64,000 nt of DNA from Laetiporus sulphureus 93-53 (GCF_001632365.1 NW_024468510.1:1244074-1308073); one strand, 5' to 3'; positions 1 through 9,629 are shown, counted from the first letter of the stretch. Notes: generated by a model not told the origin, from the sequence alone. Program-made: numbers and translations.

Positions 1-1
1 G

Positions 2-1728
2 GTACAAGAAGAGCAAAGGCATGGGAAGCTACACCCTAAAGCCGTGCCAATGACCTTTGTCGGGTATGAAGCAGGAACCAAAGGATACAGGTTCTGGAAT
101 AGCTCATTCCGGTCTGTCGTTATCTCTCGAGATGCTCACTTCGACAAGACCTCTTTCACGTACTGAACAGATTTGCCTGAGCATACTCATTTTGAAGCCA
201 GTTCGGAAGGCCCCTCAAGGGATATTCCAACATCTTCCAATTTATCCAGGACTCCTGAGAAATCGGCTCCTCACTCTAAGGGGGAGACCGCTCCACGAGC
301 TCCTCGTGCTACAGTCGAGACTGAGACAGAAGACTCATCGTCTTCTAGTTCGTCCGATTCTGATGAGGATGACAGTGATCGAATTCCTGCCGCTGCTAAA
401 GGCAAACAAAGAGACACTTCAGGAAACGATCATGCCCCAGAATTCAGTTTTCAACAGGATGACAGCAGCAGTAACATGCCTCAATCTGCACCGCATCCGC
501 CCATGCCCACACAGAGAGTCGCACCAGATGTACAGGTAGACTTACCACATCCAGGATTTCCAGCATATACTGCCGGAAGTAAAAGGAAGGGATCAATATC
601 AGATCACTCCTCTGAGAGGCGTTTCCCACATCCACGGATGCACCCTGAAGATGAACAATATCCACATGTTGTTTATGATAAGGGGGAAAGCCTTCCTATA
701 TTTAATCCTACCGTGAACCGACCATATACTGCAGTTCGACGATCTCAGCGACTCTCAAAATATTGACCTAAACCCAACAATGTCTATGGAGACCGACCAC
801 CGGTCGAAATTGAAAGAGACCTTGACAACATCATTGATCGTCTTGAAGCCACTACACTCTCTGAAGTAGAAAGGCTTGTCTTAGAAAAGGCACTCTCTTC
901 CATGCATCTCCTAGAACAATTACCAGCAGAATTCATTCTATCTGCGGATCCCGACTATGGTCCTAGCCCTTCCTCCTATAAGCAAGCCATGGCTCGACAT
1001 GATCGTGATCATTGGCAAGATGCTATGGAAGATGAGATTCAATCTCAAATGGCCAATGGTACCTGGGAACTGGTAGATCTTCCTAAAGGTCGTAAAGCCA
1101 TTCCATGTCGATGGGTTTATGTGGTCAAACCTGGTGCGCATTATAAAGCACGACTCATCGCCAAAGGCTTTAAGCAGCAAGCCGACATCGATTATGATGA
1201 GATTTTCTCTCCAGTTGCACGCTTTGAATCACTACGACTTCTCTTAGTGCATGCAGCTTTACATGATTGGGAGGTAGAAGCCCTTGATGTAAAGACCACC
1301 TTCCTCTATGGCGAACTGGAAGAAGAAATTTATATGGAACAACCCGAGGGTTTTGTAGTCCCCGGGATGGAAGATAAGGTCTGCCACCTCAGAAAGGCAA
1401 TATATGGCTTAAAACAAGCCGGCAGACAATGGAATAAGAAACTACATGCTGCCTTACTGGAGCTTGGCTTCCAACAAGTTGAATCTGATGCTGGCGTTTA
1501 CATCAATCGCCGACACAAGGGGGAGTCACTCATTTTAATCGTTTATGTCGATGATATACTACCTATGGGAAGTAACATGAAACACATCCAAGCCTTTATC
1601 AAAGGGTTATCAAAGCACTTTGAAATCAAACACCTTGGTCCCATTTCCCAATTCCTAGGAATGAGGATTCAACGAGATCGATCCACTCGTATTATCTGCA
1701 TTGACCAATCAGAATATATACGAGAAAC
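2..1728 (+). pseudogene. Ty1/copia Pol polyprotein, 5' part (integrase C-term, linker, RT), interrupted
   Basis: Left half of a Ty1/copia pol frame that enters from outside the window. Read in one frame from base 2, it shows the end of the integrase region (VGYEAGTKGYRFW at about 59-97), an acidic Ser-rich linker near 337-375, then the copia reverse transcriptase from about 950 (WQDAMEDEI, CRWVYVVKPG, YGLKQAGRQWNKKL, YVDD at 1543-1554). Two in-frame TGA stops at 164-166 and 764-766 break the frame; both sit where a single C-to-T change of CGA would produce them. The frame is then cut at 1728 by the gypsy insertion and resumes at 10290. Established family knowledge: copia pol is one polyprotein with order protease-integrase-RT-RNase H. 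The element is dead as it stands. Confidence 0.93.
1724..1728. repeat. Target site duplication GAAAC, left copy
   Basis: GAAAC immediately precedes the TG of the gypsy 5' LTR. The same five bases follow the 3' LTR at 10290-10294. Removing the element plus one copy rejoins the copia frame as ...YIRETIDQFG..., so this is the exact insertion scar. Confidence 0.95.
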
Positions 1729-2413
1729 TGTCACGGTTTTACCTGACAAGTCATTAAAAGGAACAAATGCTATTAAAGAAGCATATCATTTTTCATCATT
1801 TCTCGTCGCACAAGAAGTCACGTNNNNNNNNNNNNNNNNNNNNNNNNNNNNNNNNNNNNNNNNNNNNNNNNNNNNNNNNNNNNNNNNNNNNNNNNNNNNN
1901 NNNNNNNNNNNNNNNNNNNNNNNNNNNNNNNNNNNNNNNNNNNNNNNNNNNNNNNNNNNNNNNNNNNNNNNNNNNNNNNNNNNNNNNNNNNNNNNNNNNN
2001 NNNNNNNNNNNNNNNNNNNNNNNNNNNNNNNNNNNNNNNNNNNNNNNNNNNNNNNNNNNNNNNNNNNNNNNNNNNNNNNNNNNNNNNNNNNNNNNNNNNN
2101 NNNNNNNNNNNNNNNNNNNNNNNNNNNNNNNNNAGACGAGGAGGAGACCTCAGTCTTATTCTCCTTCGTCCACCACTACTATCACAGAGGGGTCTTACCA
2201 GACACTCTCAGTGTGCTATACATCTCATCGCATTCTCATTTGTGTGATAGCGCCTCTAGCCTCACCAGTAAGTCTTGCTCTGCGACCAGCTACTAGGCCT
2301 CATCAGTGGGCACATCGTATCGTCACAGCTCGTCGCTGTTGGCTATTAGCCAGGAGGCCCTCAAGGGGACTCTATTTCTGGTTGTCTATCTTTGTCATCG
2401 GCGTGCCGTGACA
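1729..2413 (+). repeat. Gypsy 5' LTR (contains assembly gap)
   Basis: Starts TGTCACGG right after the target duplication and ends CCGTGACA before the primer site. The readable 375 bases (1729-1823, 2134-2413) align to the 3' LTR with six differences, all transitions. The internal gap is drawn as 310 N, whereas the matching stretch of the 3' LTR (9725-10009) is 285 bases, so the gap length is an estimate and the missing sequence should be close to that of the 3' LTR. Confidence 0.95.
1824..2133. other. Assembly gap (310 N) inside 5' LTR
   Basis: Run of N. Homologous to 9725-10009 of the 3' LTR, which predicts about 285 bases. Probably a repeat-collapse gap between the two near-identical LTRs. 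Confidence 0.97.
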
Positions 2414-2415
2414 TT

Positions 2416-2428
2416 AGAATAAGACTGA
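2416..2428 (-). promoter_or_regulatory. Self-complementary primer binding site
   Basis: AGAATAAGACTGA, two bases after the 5' LTR, is the perfect 13-nt reverse complement of TCAGTCTTATTCT inside the LTR (2150-2162 and 10026-10038). That LTR stretch lies about 26 nt after the TATATAA box (9994-10000 in the 3' LTR), where transcription should start. This is the arrangement of Tf1/sushi-type self-priming, in which the RNA 5' end folds back as primer instead of a tRNA. Direct sequence observation; mechanism by family analogy. Confidence 0.8.
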
Positions 2429-2447
2429 CCTTTTACGCCCCTACCAA

Positions 2448-3242
2448 GTGTCTAACACTGGTAGCCGCGCATTTTCGCCCAGAGATACTTCCACCCAGGG
2501 CAGGGCTTTTTCCACACCACTTCCCTCATACAATTCCTCCGCGTCTCTACCGCCTAAGCCGCTTCCTTCCTTCAAAAGGAACAGCGCTGCAGTGACTGGT
2601 AAAGCGCCCCAAGTACACAATGGTATCGTTCCGCCCAACGGACACTACCACCCGTACCAACGCGATCCTCGTCGCACGCACTGCCTAACTCAGGGAAATC
2701 TCGTCTGAGCGAAGCCCCCACAAGCCAGCTCACAAGGCATTACAGCTGAGCACCGCCAACAGGAGTGCAAGGTTAGCCTCTGGCTCGAAGGAATTCCAAG
2801 AGACGCACTTACCCCGTCTATTCCACTCCAACCTCCTCACCCCTACGCTACATTCCCCGCCATCGACGTCCTCAATTTCGCGCTCTCGAAGAGCTACCAT
2901 CCTCGTGGAATTCACGAAAATCCTAAAGGCACTCTCCCCGAGAACATTGCACCGACTGTATACGCTACCATTCAGCGATACAAAGTCTTGCAGCAGCCAC
3001 ATATTGCGGCAAAGTTCACAGAGGAGCAGTTACAGTGTCGAGACAGAATTCTTCGACACCTATCAGTGATAAACGAGTGCATCGGAGCAGGGCACGATTT
3101 CACATTCGTTGATAGGCGCATCGCTATTAAGCTTTGCGTAGGACTAGGAAAGATTTCCTTCAAGGGAATCAACAAGGAGCAGGAGCGTGTGGGCAAAGAG
3201 ATAGTGAAGTTTGAAAAGGAGTCGTGCTACTGGCCTTACTAG
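2448..3242 (+). pseudogene. Extra gypsy ORF A upstream of gag, broken
   Basis: A 264-codon open frame between primer site and gag, interrupted once by TGA at 2706-2708. The natural first codon is GTG (2448) in a context reading (M)SNTGSRAFSPRD, so an ATG may have mutated. The first third is rich in Pro, Ser and basic residues; the rest is more globular and ends KEIVKFEKESCYWPY. I recognise no domain, and it is not a Gag, protease or envelope by any motif I can see. It may be an accessory protein carried by this element family or captured host sequence. The frame being open for 178 codons after the stop argues it was once coding. Confidence 0.5.
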
Positions 3243-3272
3243 GACCAGTAATATTTTTGTATCCCAAGTTTC

Positions 3273-3575
3273 ATGCCGAGATACGCAATCGGCTTTATAT
3301 ACGAGAACTACATCGTGGACTTTTATCACCCGGCGCAGGGACAACTCACAGTCATCTGCACCGCGTACTTCATCTATCAACCTCTCGTTGCCAACTGGCA
3401 ACAAGTACTCTACCACTACACGGTACAAGTACATGCCTATACCACCTACTCGGCACCATTCCGTCTCATCCCTGATCTTGAGGAAGAGCGAGAATATTGG
3501 CAATATCGAGCTGAAACTCTACGAGAAGAGTTAGAAGAAGAAGGACTCATCGAGGAAAACCTCGAACCCTTCTAA
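3273..3575 (+). CDS. Extra gypsy ORF B, 100-aa protein of unknown function
   Basis: Intact ATG-initiated ORF starting MPRYAIGFIYENYIVDF and ending in an acidic helix-prone tail (EEEREYWQYRAETL...). It lies 30 bases after ORF A and 67 bases before the gag ATG, in a different frame from ORF A. No known domain is recognised. It could be an independent accessory protein, or the continuation of ORF A by frameshift or splicing (3242 to 3273 would allow this). Codon context resembles the rest of the element. Confidence is limited because a 100-codon ORF can occur by chance. Confidence 0.45.
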   Translation: MPRYAIGFIYENYIVDFYHPAQGQLTVICTAYFIYQPLVANWQQVLYHYTVQVHAYTTYSAPFRLIPDLEEEREYWQYRAETLREELEEEGLIEENLEPF

Positions 3576-3642
3576 GGTTGAGAATTGATCGATTAACACA
3601 TTGTCCGTCACATCATTTCCATTATCCTCGACATCGATCCTC

Positions 3643-5460
3643 ATGTCTCAATACAACCTTGGAGGCGTTTCTTTCCCCGGAGGACACACAATGAGTGAGC
3701 CTGCTGACCCCTGGAGGAGTCAGGCCACTACCACATCATCTGAAGCAGAATCAGCTGCCCCTGCTGAAGAACCACACACCAGCAGCACACCCAAGGCGTC
3801 GGGAGTAGTCAGAAACCCATCGCCCACTACCCTGCCAGCGTTTGCCACACCTCAGACTTGGGAATGGCAGGGAATACCTTACGCAACCATTGAGGAAGCT
3901 GCCAATGTCGCTGCACCCAACACCATTCCAAACGACGTTAAGGAATGGGTAATGAACGTAGTACGATCATTCGTCATGAGAGATGTTGTAAGCTCGTACG
4001 AGGCTTTACGTCAAAAGATGGATGAACGTCACGAGCGCACGGTGGCCTCATTGGAAGATGAAGTGCTGGCTCGTATTCACGTCAAAATAATGGCAGTAGA
4101 AATACGAGATCAGCTAAAAACTGCCAGAGCACAGATCGGCACCCTCTCCGCCGACAATGAACGGCTCATCAAGGCCAATAACAATCTGACACTCGAAGCC
4201 CAAGCAATTCGCAAAGACTTCGAAGATTACAAGGATAAAGTAAAGGGTCAGATGGACGCCCTTTACGGCAACATGGTCGCCCTGAAGGAGGCTCAGGAAA
4301 AGACCACCACGTACATCATTGGCTTGGAGTCTCGACTCAACAATGCCATCATCAATGCGCCCTCCACAGGTATCCTACCACCGGCCGGTCAATCCAGTCA
4401 ATCGCCCCGCCGAATCAAGCTCCCCGATCCTCCCAAGTATTCGGGAAGAAAGTCGTCAGAAAACTTTGAAACTTGGTTCACGAACCTACTCATCTGGCTC
4501 GATTACAACCATTTCACGGACGACAAGGACAAAATTTGGCAAGCCAACGCGCATCTGGAAGGCGGAGCTGCTCTATACATGAAAGAGTACGCAATCAAGC
4601 TCGCCTCTGGACAAGACGTTGGTACATGGGCAGAATACACCAGGAAACTGGAAATGGCATACAAGACGCTTGACCCCAAGCGCACAGCACAATCCCTGCT
4701 AGATGCACACTGCGCAATACGCCACAAAACGATGATTGCCTTCGCAGAGAATTTCAGGGCTTATGCCCCCGAATCAGGATACTCTGACGAAGATCTAATC
4801 GTCAAAATCAGGGAACAACGGTCGACCCACATTCAAACGGTCATGTCGGTAACGGAGACTTTAGACCCCTCGAAGATTCCAACCACCTGGATGGACTATC
4901 TCGAGTTCTGCCTGGAGATAGAAATCAAACATCTCCAACAAATGACGGGAAACAAGTCTACTGGACCGACCACGACGACTAAGGCAACTGCTCCCAAAGA
5001 CCCTAACGCAATGGACACAAGTGCACGAATCGCCCACGAACTATCCCCGGAACAGGACAGGTGGCTGGCAAACAAACTATGTTTGTTTTGCGGAAAGCAC
5101 GCCTATGAACGAGGAAAGCGATGTCCCTCCCCCAAGCCTGAATACAAGGGCAAGCAGTTTCAGACAAGATCTGCCCCAAAGCAAGGGCAAGGAAAAGGGA
5201 AGGGCAAGGCGACAAACGTGCGACAGGTGGAAGAAGAAAGTAGCGTGGGCTCATCAGCTCAAATTGCGGCATTGGAACAAGCAATTGCTGCACTTCGTGA
5301 GATGAGCACCACGACGACTACACCACCATCCAGCAAGGGCAAAGGCAAAGCAAAAAAGGCGGAAACGGCATCAACGATCTCGGCGTCAACGACAAAAGAC
5401 ACCAATGCAAGAATCATCGAGATAGATGATTTTTCAGAGGATTTTCAGTACGAAGTGTAG
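3643..5460 (+). CDS. gag: Gypsy Gag polyprotein
   Basis: 605 aa from the first ATG at 3643 (the frame is open further up, but only with a TTG). N-terminal low-complexity region, coiled-coil-like stretch around codons 120-215, then a retrotransposon Gag core from about codon 265 (PPKYSGRKSSENFETWF ... WQANAHLEGGAALYMKEYA). Near codon 485 is a degenerate zinc-knuckle-like CLFCGKHAYERGKRC, followed by Lys/Gln-rich nucleic-acid-binding tail. It makes the particle shell. The frame overlaps the protease frame by 31 bases (5430-5460), so a -1 shift is needed to continue; a T5 run at 5430-5434 lies in the overlap. Confidence 0.9.
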   Translation: MSQYNLGGVSFPGGHTMSEPADPWRSQATTTSSEAESAAPAEEPHTSSTPKASGVVRNPSPTTLPAFATPQTWEWQGIPYATIEEAANVAAPNTIPNDVKEWVMNVVRSFVMRDVVSSYEALRQKMDERHERTVASLEDEVLARIHVKIMAVEIRDQLKTARAQIGTLSADNERLIKANNNLTLEAQAIRKDFEDYKDKVKGQMDALYGNMVALKEAQEKTTTYIIGLESRLNNAIINAPSTGILPPAGQSSQSPRRIKLPDPPKYSGRKSSENFETWFTNLLIWLDYNHFTDDKDKIWQANAHLEGGAALYMKEYAIKLASGQDVGTWAEYTRKLEMAYKTLDPKRTAQSLLDAHCAIRHKTMIAFAENFRAYAPESGYSDEDLIVKIREQRSTHIQTVMSVTETLDPSKIPTTWMDYLEFCLEIEIKHLQQMTGNKSTGPTTTTKATAPKDPNAMDTSARIAHELSPEQDRWLANKLCLFCGKHAYERGKRCPSPKPEYKGKQFQTRSAPKQGQGKGKGKATNVRQVEEESSVGSSAQIAALEQAIAALREMSTTTTTPPSSKGKGKAKKAETASTISASTTKDTNARIIEIDDFSEDFQYEV

Positions 5461-5882
5461 ACGAGTCTGGTGTCACACTTCAGGACAATTGTATTAGTAC
5501 CGTGAGAACGAATGTACCTAGCGACCACATATATATTGCATCCGCAGGTTTTTCTAAACATTTGATCGAATTGCCGATAAGATTCGTATCACGGGAAATC
5601 CAGACAACGGCACTATTGGATTCTGGAGCATTCTCCTGCTATATCGACCAAAGATTTGCGGAGAAGCACAGGTTTAAGATGATACCTCTAAACCATGAAA
5701 TCCGAATCCTGAATGCAGACGCTAGCCCCAACAAGGGTGGCGCAATTACTCATCGTGTAGTCACAAGCATCCTAATCGGGGGGCACCGATCAACCGAGAG
5801 TTTGCTCGTCACAAACCTTGGACGCATGTCAATAATCCTTGGCATGAAATTCCTACAAGAACACAACCCCCGAGTTGACTAA
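5430..5882 (+). CDS. Gypsy aspartic protease, frame shifted -1 from gag
   Basis: Frame opens at 5430 just after a stop, overlaps the end of gag, and carries the retropepsin active site as LLDSGAFSCYI near 5617-5646 (D-S-G in place of D-T-G, common in these elements), with flap and ILGMKFL downstream. There is no ATG before the active site, so translation presumably comes by -1 frameshifting from gag (inferred). The frame ends at TAA 5880-5882, then continues without shift into the RT frame, so protease and RT are one reading frame split by one stop. Confidence 0.85.
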   Translation, partial: FFRGFSVRSVDESGVTLQDNCISTVRTNVPSDHIYIASAGFSKHLIELPIRFVSREIQTTALLDSGAFSCYIDQRFAEKHRFKMIPLNHEIRILNADASPNKGGAITHRVVTSILIGGHRSTESLLVTNLGRMSIILGMKFLQEHNPRVD

Positions 5883-8800
5883 GAACATAGAGAGGTCATG
5901 TTCTCAAGATGTAGACACACGAGGAAGCAACGAGTCAAAGTATGTGAAGAAGAAGTCAACCTTCTATCGCAACCCCGGCTCGAAGATGAAGTAATCATCC
6001 CTGACGTACACATGGATGACGGGTGGGATCAGGAAGATAGCTTCATCAACTGGATAGACTTGCAAGACCAGGATCTTCGTAACATGGTGCACGACATCCT
6101 ACGCATAAGCAAGAAGGTAAAGGAGCATTTGGTAGAACAGCCGGCAGAAGAGACACAGGACAAAGAATATTGGTCCAAATTCGTCCCTCCAAAATTTCAT
6201 CAATTCGGAGATGTGTTCTCGAAGAAGAGCTCGGAAAGAATGCCGACGCGTAAGCCCTACGATCACGCAATTGATCTTGTCCCAGACGCGGCAACCCCGA
6301 GACCAGCAAAAGTATACCCAATGTCTTTACGACAGAAGAACTCGCTTGACGAATGGATTGATGGCGAACAAGCCAAAGGCTACATTCGACCATCTAAATC
6401 CCCCTACGCCGCTCCGGTATTTTTTGTCAAGAAGAAGGATGGATCTCTTAGACTAGTCCAAGACTACAGGGCATTAAACAGTGTCACCAAGAAGAACAAA
6501 TTCCCACTCCCCCGAATCAACGATCTCATCGACGGACTCTCAAGGGCTAGTATATTTACTACACTAGACCTGAGATGGGGATACAATAATGTACGCCTTC
6601 GCAAGGGAGATGAGGAAAAGGCAGCGTTCATCACCCATAGAGGGTTATTTGAACCCACTGTCATGTACTTCGGATTCTGTAATGCCCCTAGCACTTTCCA
6701 GGCCATGATGAACGACGTTTTAGGTGACCTCATTCGCACTGGAAAGGTGGCAGTCTATATAGATGACATCATCATCTTTACGGATAACCAGGAGGAACAT
6801 GATCGTCTGACCAAAGAAGTCTTACAACGACTCCGAGACAATGACCTGTTCGTGAAACCAGAAAAGTGTCACTTTGCGACCACTTTCGTCAAGTTTCTCG
6901 GACTCATAATCTCAAAAGGGTCGATACAGATGGACTCAGAGAAGGTCAACGGCGTGCTCAAATGGCCGGTGCCCACCAAGGTAAAGCAAGTACAAGCATT
7001 CCTTGGTCTGGCAAATTTCTATCGACGATTCATCAAGGATTTCGGATCGATGACCCGACCCTTGACTCTATTAACACGTAAGGACGCACCATGGAAATGG
7101 GAAGATCCTCAACAACAGGCATTCGAGGCCCTCAAAACTGCATTCACTTCCACCTCGATCCTCGCACTCCCCAACGCAATCCGTCCCTTTAGACTAGAGA
7201 CAGATGCCTCGGACTTTGCCACAGGCACGGTCCTTGAACAGTTGGGAGAAGATGAACTTTGGCATCCTGTCGCTTATTACTCCAAGTCACTCAATGAACA
7301 CGAGCGCAACTATGAGATTTACGACAAGGAAATGCTAGCAATCATTCGGGCCCTGGAAAAATATAGGCAATACTTTGAAGGACACCCGCACCCAGTTGAG
7401 ATATGGTCAGATCACCTTAATCTTACCTATTTCCGACAAGCTCAAACACTGACCAGACGACAAGCTCGATGGTCACTTTACCTTACACGATTCAACTTTA
7501 TTCTCCGTCACCGCCCCGGAAAGACGATGATGCGTGCCGATCCTCTGTCCAGGAGGCCAGATCATGAGAAGGGGGTGAGCAATGACAATTCAGGGCAAAC
7601 TTTACTTCAGCCCGAATATTTTGCCATCCACGCAATCTCAGCCACTCATTCCTCCGAAGTTGACGATGCAAAACTTCTAGAAAGAGTAAAATCGGCACTA
7701 CAAGACGATGAAATGACCAAAGGTTACCAGCACCTACTAAAAACTGGCAAGCGAGAGTTCGGAAAAGATCTCCAAGAGTGGAACTTCGAGCATGGATTGC
7801 TGCTCAGAAGAGGAAAGGTCTACGTTCCAAAGAACTCTATGCTGCGGAATGAGCTGATTAAATTACATCACGACATCTCCACCGCCGGACATGCCGGACG
7901 ATGGAAGACGCAAGAATTGATCAGCAGGAACTATTGGTGGCCAGGGCTTACCATTGATGTCAAGAAGTACGTTCAAGGCTGTGTAGCTTGTCAAAGAAAC
8001 AAGACGAGTAAGCAAAAGCCTTACGGACTATTACAACTCAATCCAGTACCACAAGGGCCTTGGGAGATGGTTACCTGTGACCTGATTACACAGCTACCGC
8101 CAAGCCCAGACCATAGGGGAGAAAAGAAGACTGCCATCTTGGTAGTCGTCGACCGATTTACCAAACATGCCCACTACTACGCAGTAGATGACACGGTGAC
8201 AGCATCTCAAGTAGCGTCGATTTTTTACAATGAAGTATTCAAACTCCATGGAATTCCCAGGCAGATTATTTTGGATCGAGGCACCCAGTTCTCAGCCAAA
8301 TTATTCCAGGAGTTCTGTCAGAAACTTCACATTAAGTCGACTATGTCTACAGCTTATCACCCAGAAACGGATGGACAGACCGAACGAGTCAATCAGATTC
8401 TGGAGCAATATCTGCGCATGTACTGCAACTATCGACAAACTGATTGGGCCACATTATTGCCCACGGCGGAATTTGCATACAACAACCAAGCTTCAGAATC
8501 GACAGGTCTATCACCGTTCTTCATAGAGCATGGTCGACACCCCCGCATGGCACCCGATGTATTGGAGGGAATACAACATTCATCCCTGGAACATTTATTC
8601 CATAACCGCGACCAAGCACAGGAACAAGCGCGTGCCGCTCTGTCATTAGCAGCAGAACGTATGAAATGGTATTTCGATCTTAAAAAGCAGGACGTCCCTT
8701 TCAAAGTAGGAGACGAAGTGCTTATTCGAGGAAAAGATCTCCATGTAAAAGTCAAAAGCCAGAAGCTTGCGACTCAAAACTATGGACCATTCAAGATCCT

Positions 8801-9611
8801 CGAAAAGATCGGGACCGTATCGTTCAAACTGCAATTACCAGCGGACATGAAGATACACCCTGTGTTCCACGCTTCAAAGCTAATCATGTTCCATCAAGAC
8901 TCGATTCCTGGACGCATACCTCCCCCTAACCCTCCAGTTATCATCGACGGAGAGGAAGAATGGGACGTAGAGGACATCCTTGATTCAAGAATCAGGTATA
9001 ACAAAACCCAGTATCTCGTTAAGTGGTTAGACTATGACCACAGCGATAATACTTGGGAACCACTGGAAAACCTCACGAATGTTAAAGACAAAGTAGAGGA
9101 ATTCCATAAGACACACCCAGATGCTCCAAGAGCTAAGCCGCGAACGCGCAAAGCGCACAAAATCGCCCTGTCTGACCACCCTGATGAGTTCATGTTTTTC
9201 TTTCGCCTTCATCCAAATGCCCGAGCTCCCTACAAGGGATCTAGTGAAGCTGTAGGATGGGATGTCAAGTCCGTACAAGACTTAAACATTCCCCCACATT
9301 CCAGAATGCTCGTCGGCACTGGGTTGGCGGTCGACCCCCCAAAATGGACATACATTCGAGTAGCCCCCCGAAGTGGGCTAGCCCTCAAAGGCATTGATGT
9401 CGCAGCAGGGGTAGTAGACCCGGACTACACAGGGGAGATCAAGGTTCTGCTTGTGAACACGACTAGCGAACCATTCGAGGTTAAGACAGGTGATCGTATC
9501 GCCCAGTTCATATGCGAACGCTACGTCCCAGGAATCATTTCGGAGGCAGATAGTTCACTCGCAAAAAGAACAATACGAGGTGCCAGAGGCTTTGGCTCAT
9601 CGGGACGATGA
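5883..9611 (+). CDS. pol: Gypsy Pol: RT, RNase H, integrase, chromodomain, dUTPase
   Basis: The first ATG is 5898, giving 1237 aa, though the frame is continuous with the protease apart from the TAA. RT core from about residue 138 with YIDD near 287; RNase H with ETDASDFATG near 435; integrase zinc finger H-x-H / CVACQ near 656-705; integrase DDE as CDLI (about 727), LDRGTQF (792) and DGQTERVN (828). A chromodomain spans about 1017-1073 (WDVEDIL ... YLVKWLDY ... NTWEPLENL). The last 140 residues form a dUTPase with all five family motifs: AVGWDVKS, APRSGLALKG, GVVDPDYTGEIKV, GDRIAQFI and RGARGFGSSGR. The purine tract starts six bases after the stop. Confidence 0.95.
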   Translation, partial: EHREVMFSRCRHTRKQRVKVCEEEVNLLSQPRLEDEVIIPDVHMDDGWDQEDSFINWIDLQDQDLRNMVHDILRISKKVKEHLVEQPAEETQDKEYWSKFVPPKFHQFGDVFSKKSSERMPTRKPYDHAIDLVPDAATPRPAKVYPMSLRQKNSLDEWIDGEQAKGYIRPSKSPYAAPVFFVKKKDGSLRLVQDYRALNSVTKKNKFPLPRINDLIDGLSRASIFTTLDLRWGYNNVRLRKGDEEKAAFITHRGLFEPTVMYFGFCNAPSTFQAMMNDVLGDLIRTGKVAVYIDDIIIFTDNQEEHDRLTKEVLQRLRDNDLFVKPEKCHFATTFVKFLGLIISKGSIQMDSEKVNGVLKWPVPTKVKQVQAFLGLANFYRRFIKDFGSMTRPLTLLTRKDAPWKWEDPQQQAFEALKTAFTSTSILALPNAIRPFRLETDASDFATGTVLEQLGEDELWHPVAYYSKSLNEHERNYEIYDKEMLAIIRALEKYRQYFEGHPHPVEIWSDHLNLTYFRQAQTLTRRQARWSLYLTRFNFILRHRPGKTMMRADPLSRRPDHEKGVSNDNSGQTLLQPEYFAIHAISATHSSEVDDAKLLERVKSALQDDEMTKGYQHLLKTGKREFGKDLQEWNFEHGLLLRRGKVYVPKNSMLRNELIKLHHDISTAGHAGRWKTQELISRNYWWPGLTIDVKKYVQGCVACQRNKTSKQKPYGLLQLNPVPQGPWEMVTCDLITQLPPSPDHRGEKKTAILVVVDRFTKHAHYYAVDDTVTASQVASIFYNEVFKLHGIPRQIILDRGTQFSAKLFQEFCQKLHIKSTMSTAYHPETDGQTERVNQILEQYLRMYCNYRQTDWATLLPTAEFAYNNQASESTGLSPFFIEHGRHPRMAPDVLEGIQHSSLEHLFHNRDQAQEQARAALSLAAERMKWYFDLKKQDVPFKVGDEVLIRGKDLHVKVKSQKLATQNYGPFKILEKIGTVSFKLQLPADMKIHPVFHASKLIMFHQDSIPGRIPPPNPPVIIDGEEEWDVEDILDSRIRYNKTQYLVKWLDYDHSDNTWEPLENLTNVKDKVEEFHKTHPDAPRAKPRTRKAHKIALSDHPDEFMFFFRLHPNARAPYKGSSEAVGWDVKSVQDLNIPPHSRMLVGTGLAVDPPKWTYIRVAPRSGLALKGIDVAAGVVDPDYTGEIKVLLVNTTSEPFEVKTGDRIAQFICERYVPGIISEADSSLAKRTIRGARGFGSSGR

Positions 9612-9616
9612 ACCTT

Positions 9617-9626
9617 GAGAAGGGGG
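9617..9626 (+). promoter_or_regulatory. Polypurine tract of gypsy element
   Basis: GAGAAGGGGG, three bases before the 3' LTR start at 9630. It is the expected primer for plus-strand DNA synthesis. Confidence 0.8.
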
Positions 9627-9629
9627 TGA

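Noticed and set aside
2416..2428. Possibility of a tRNA-type primer binding site
   Set aside because: The sequence lacks the TGG-type start complementary to a tRNA CCA end, and the perfect match to the element's own RNA start explains it better.
3144..3503. Minus-strand 119-codon ORF opposite the gypsy leader
   Set aside because: Antisense shadow of extra ORFs A and B with no domain resemblance.
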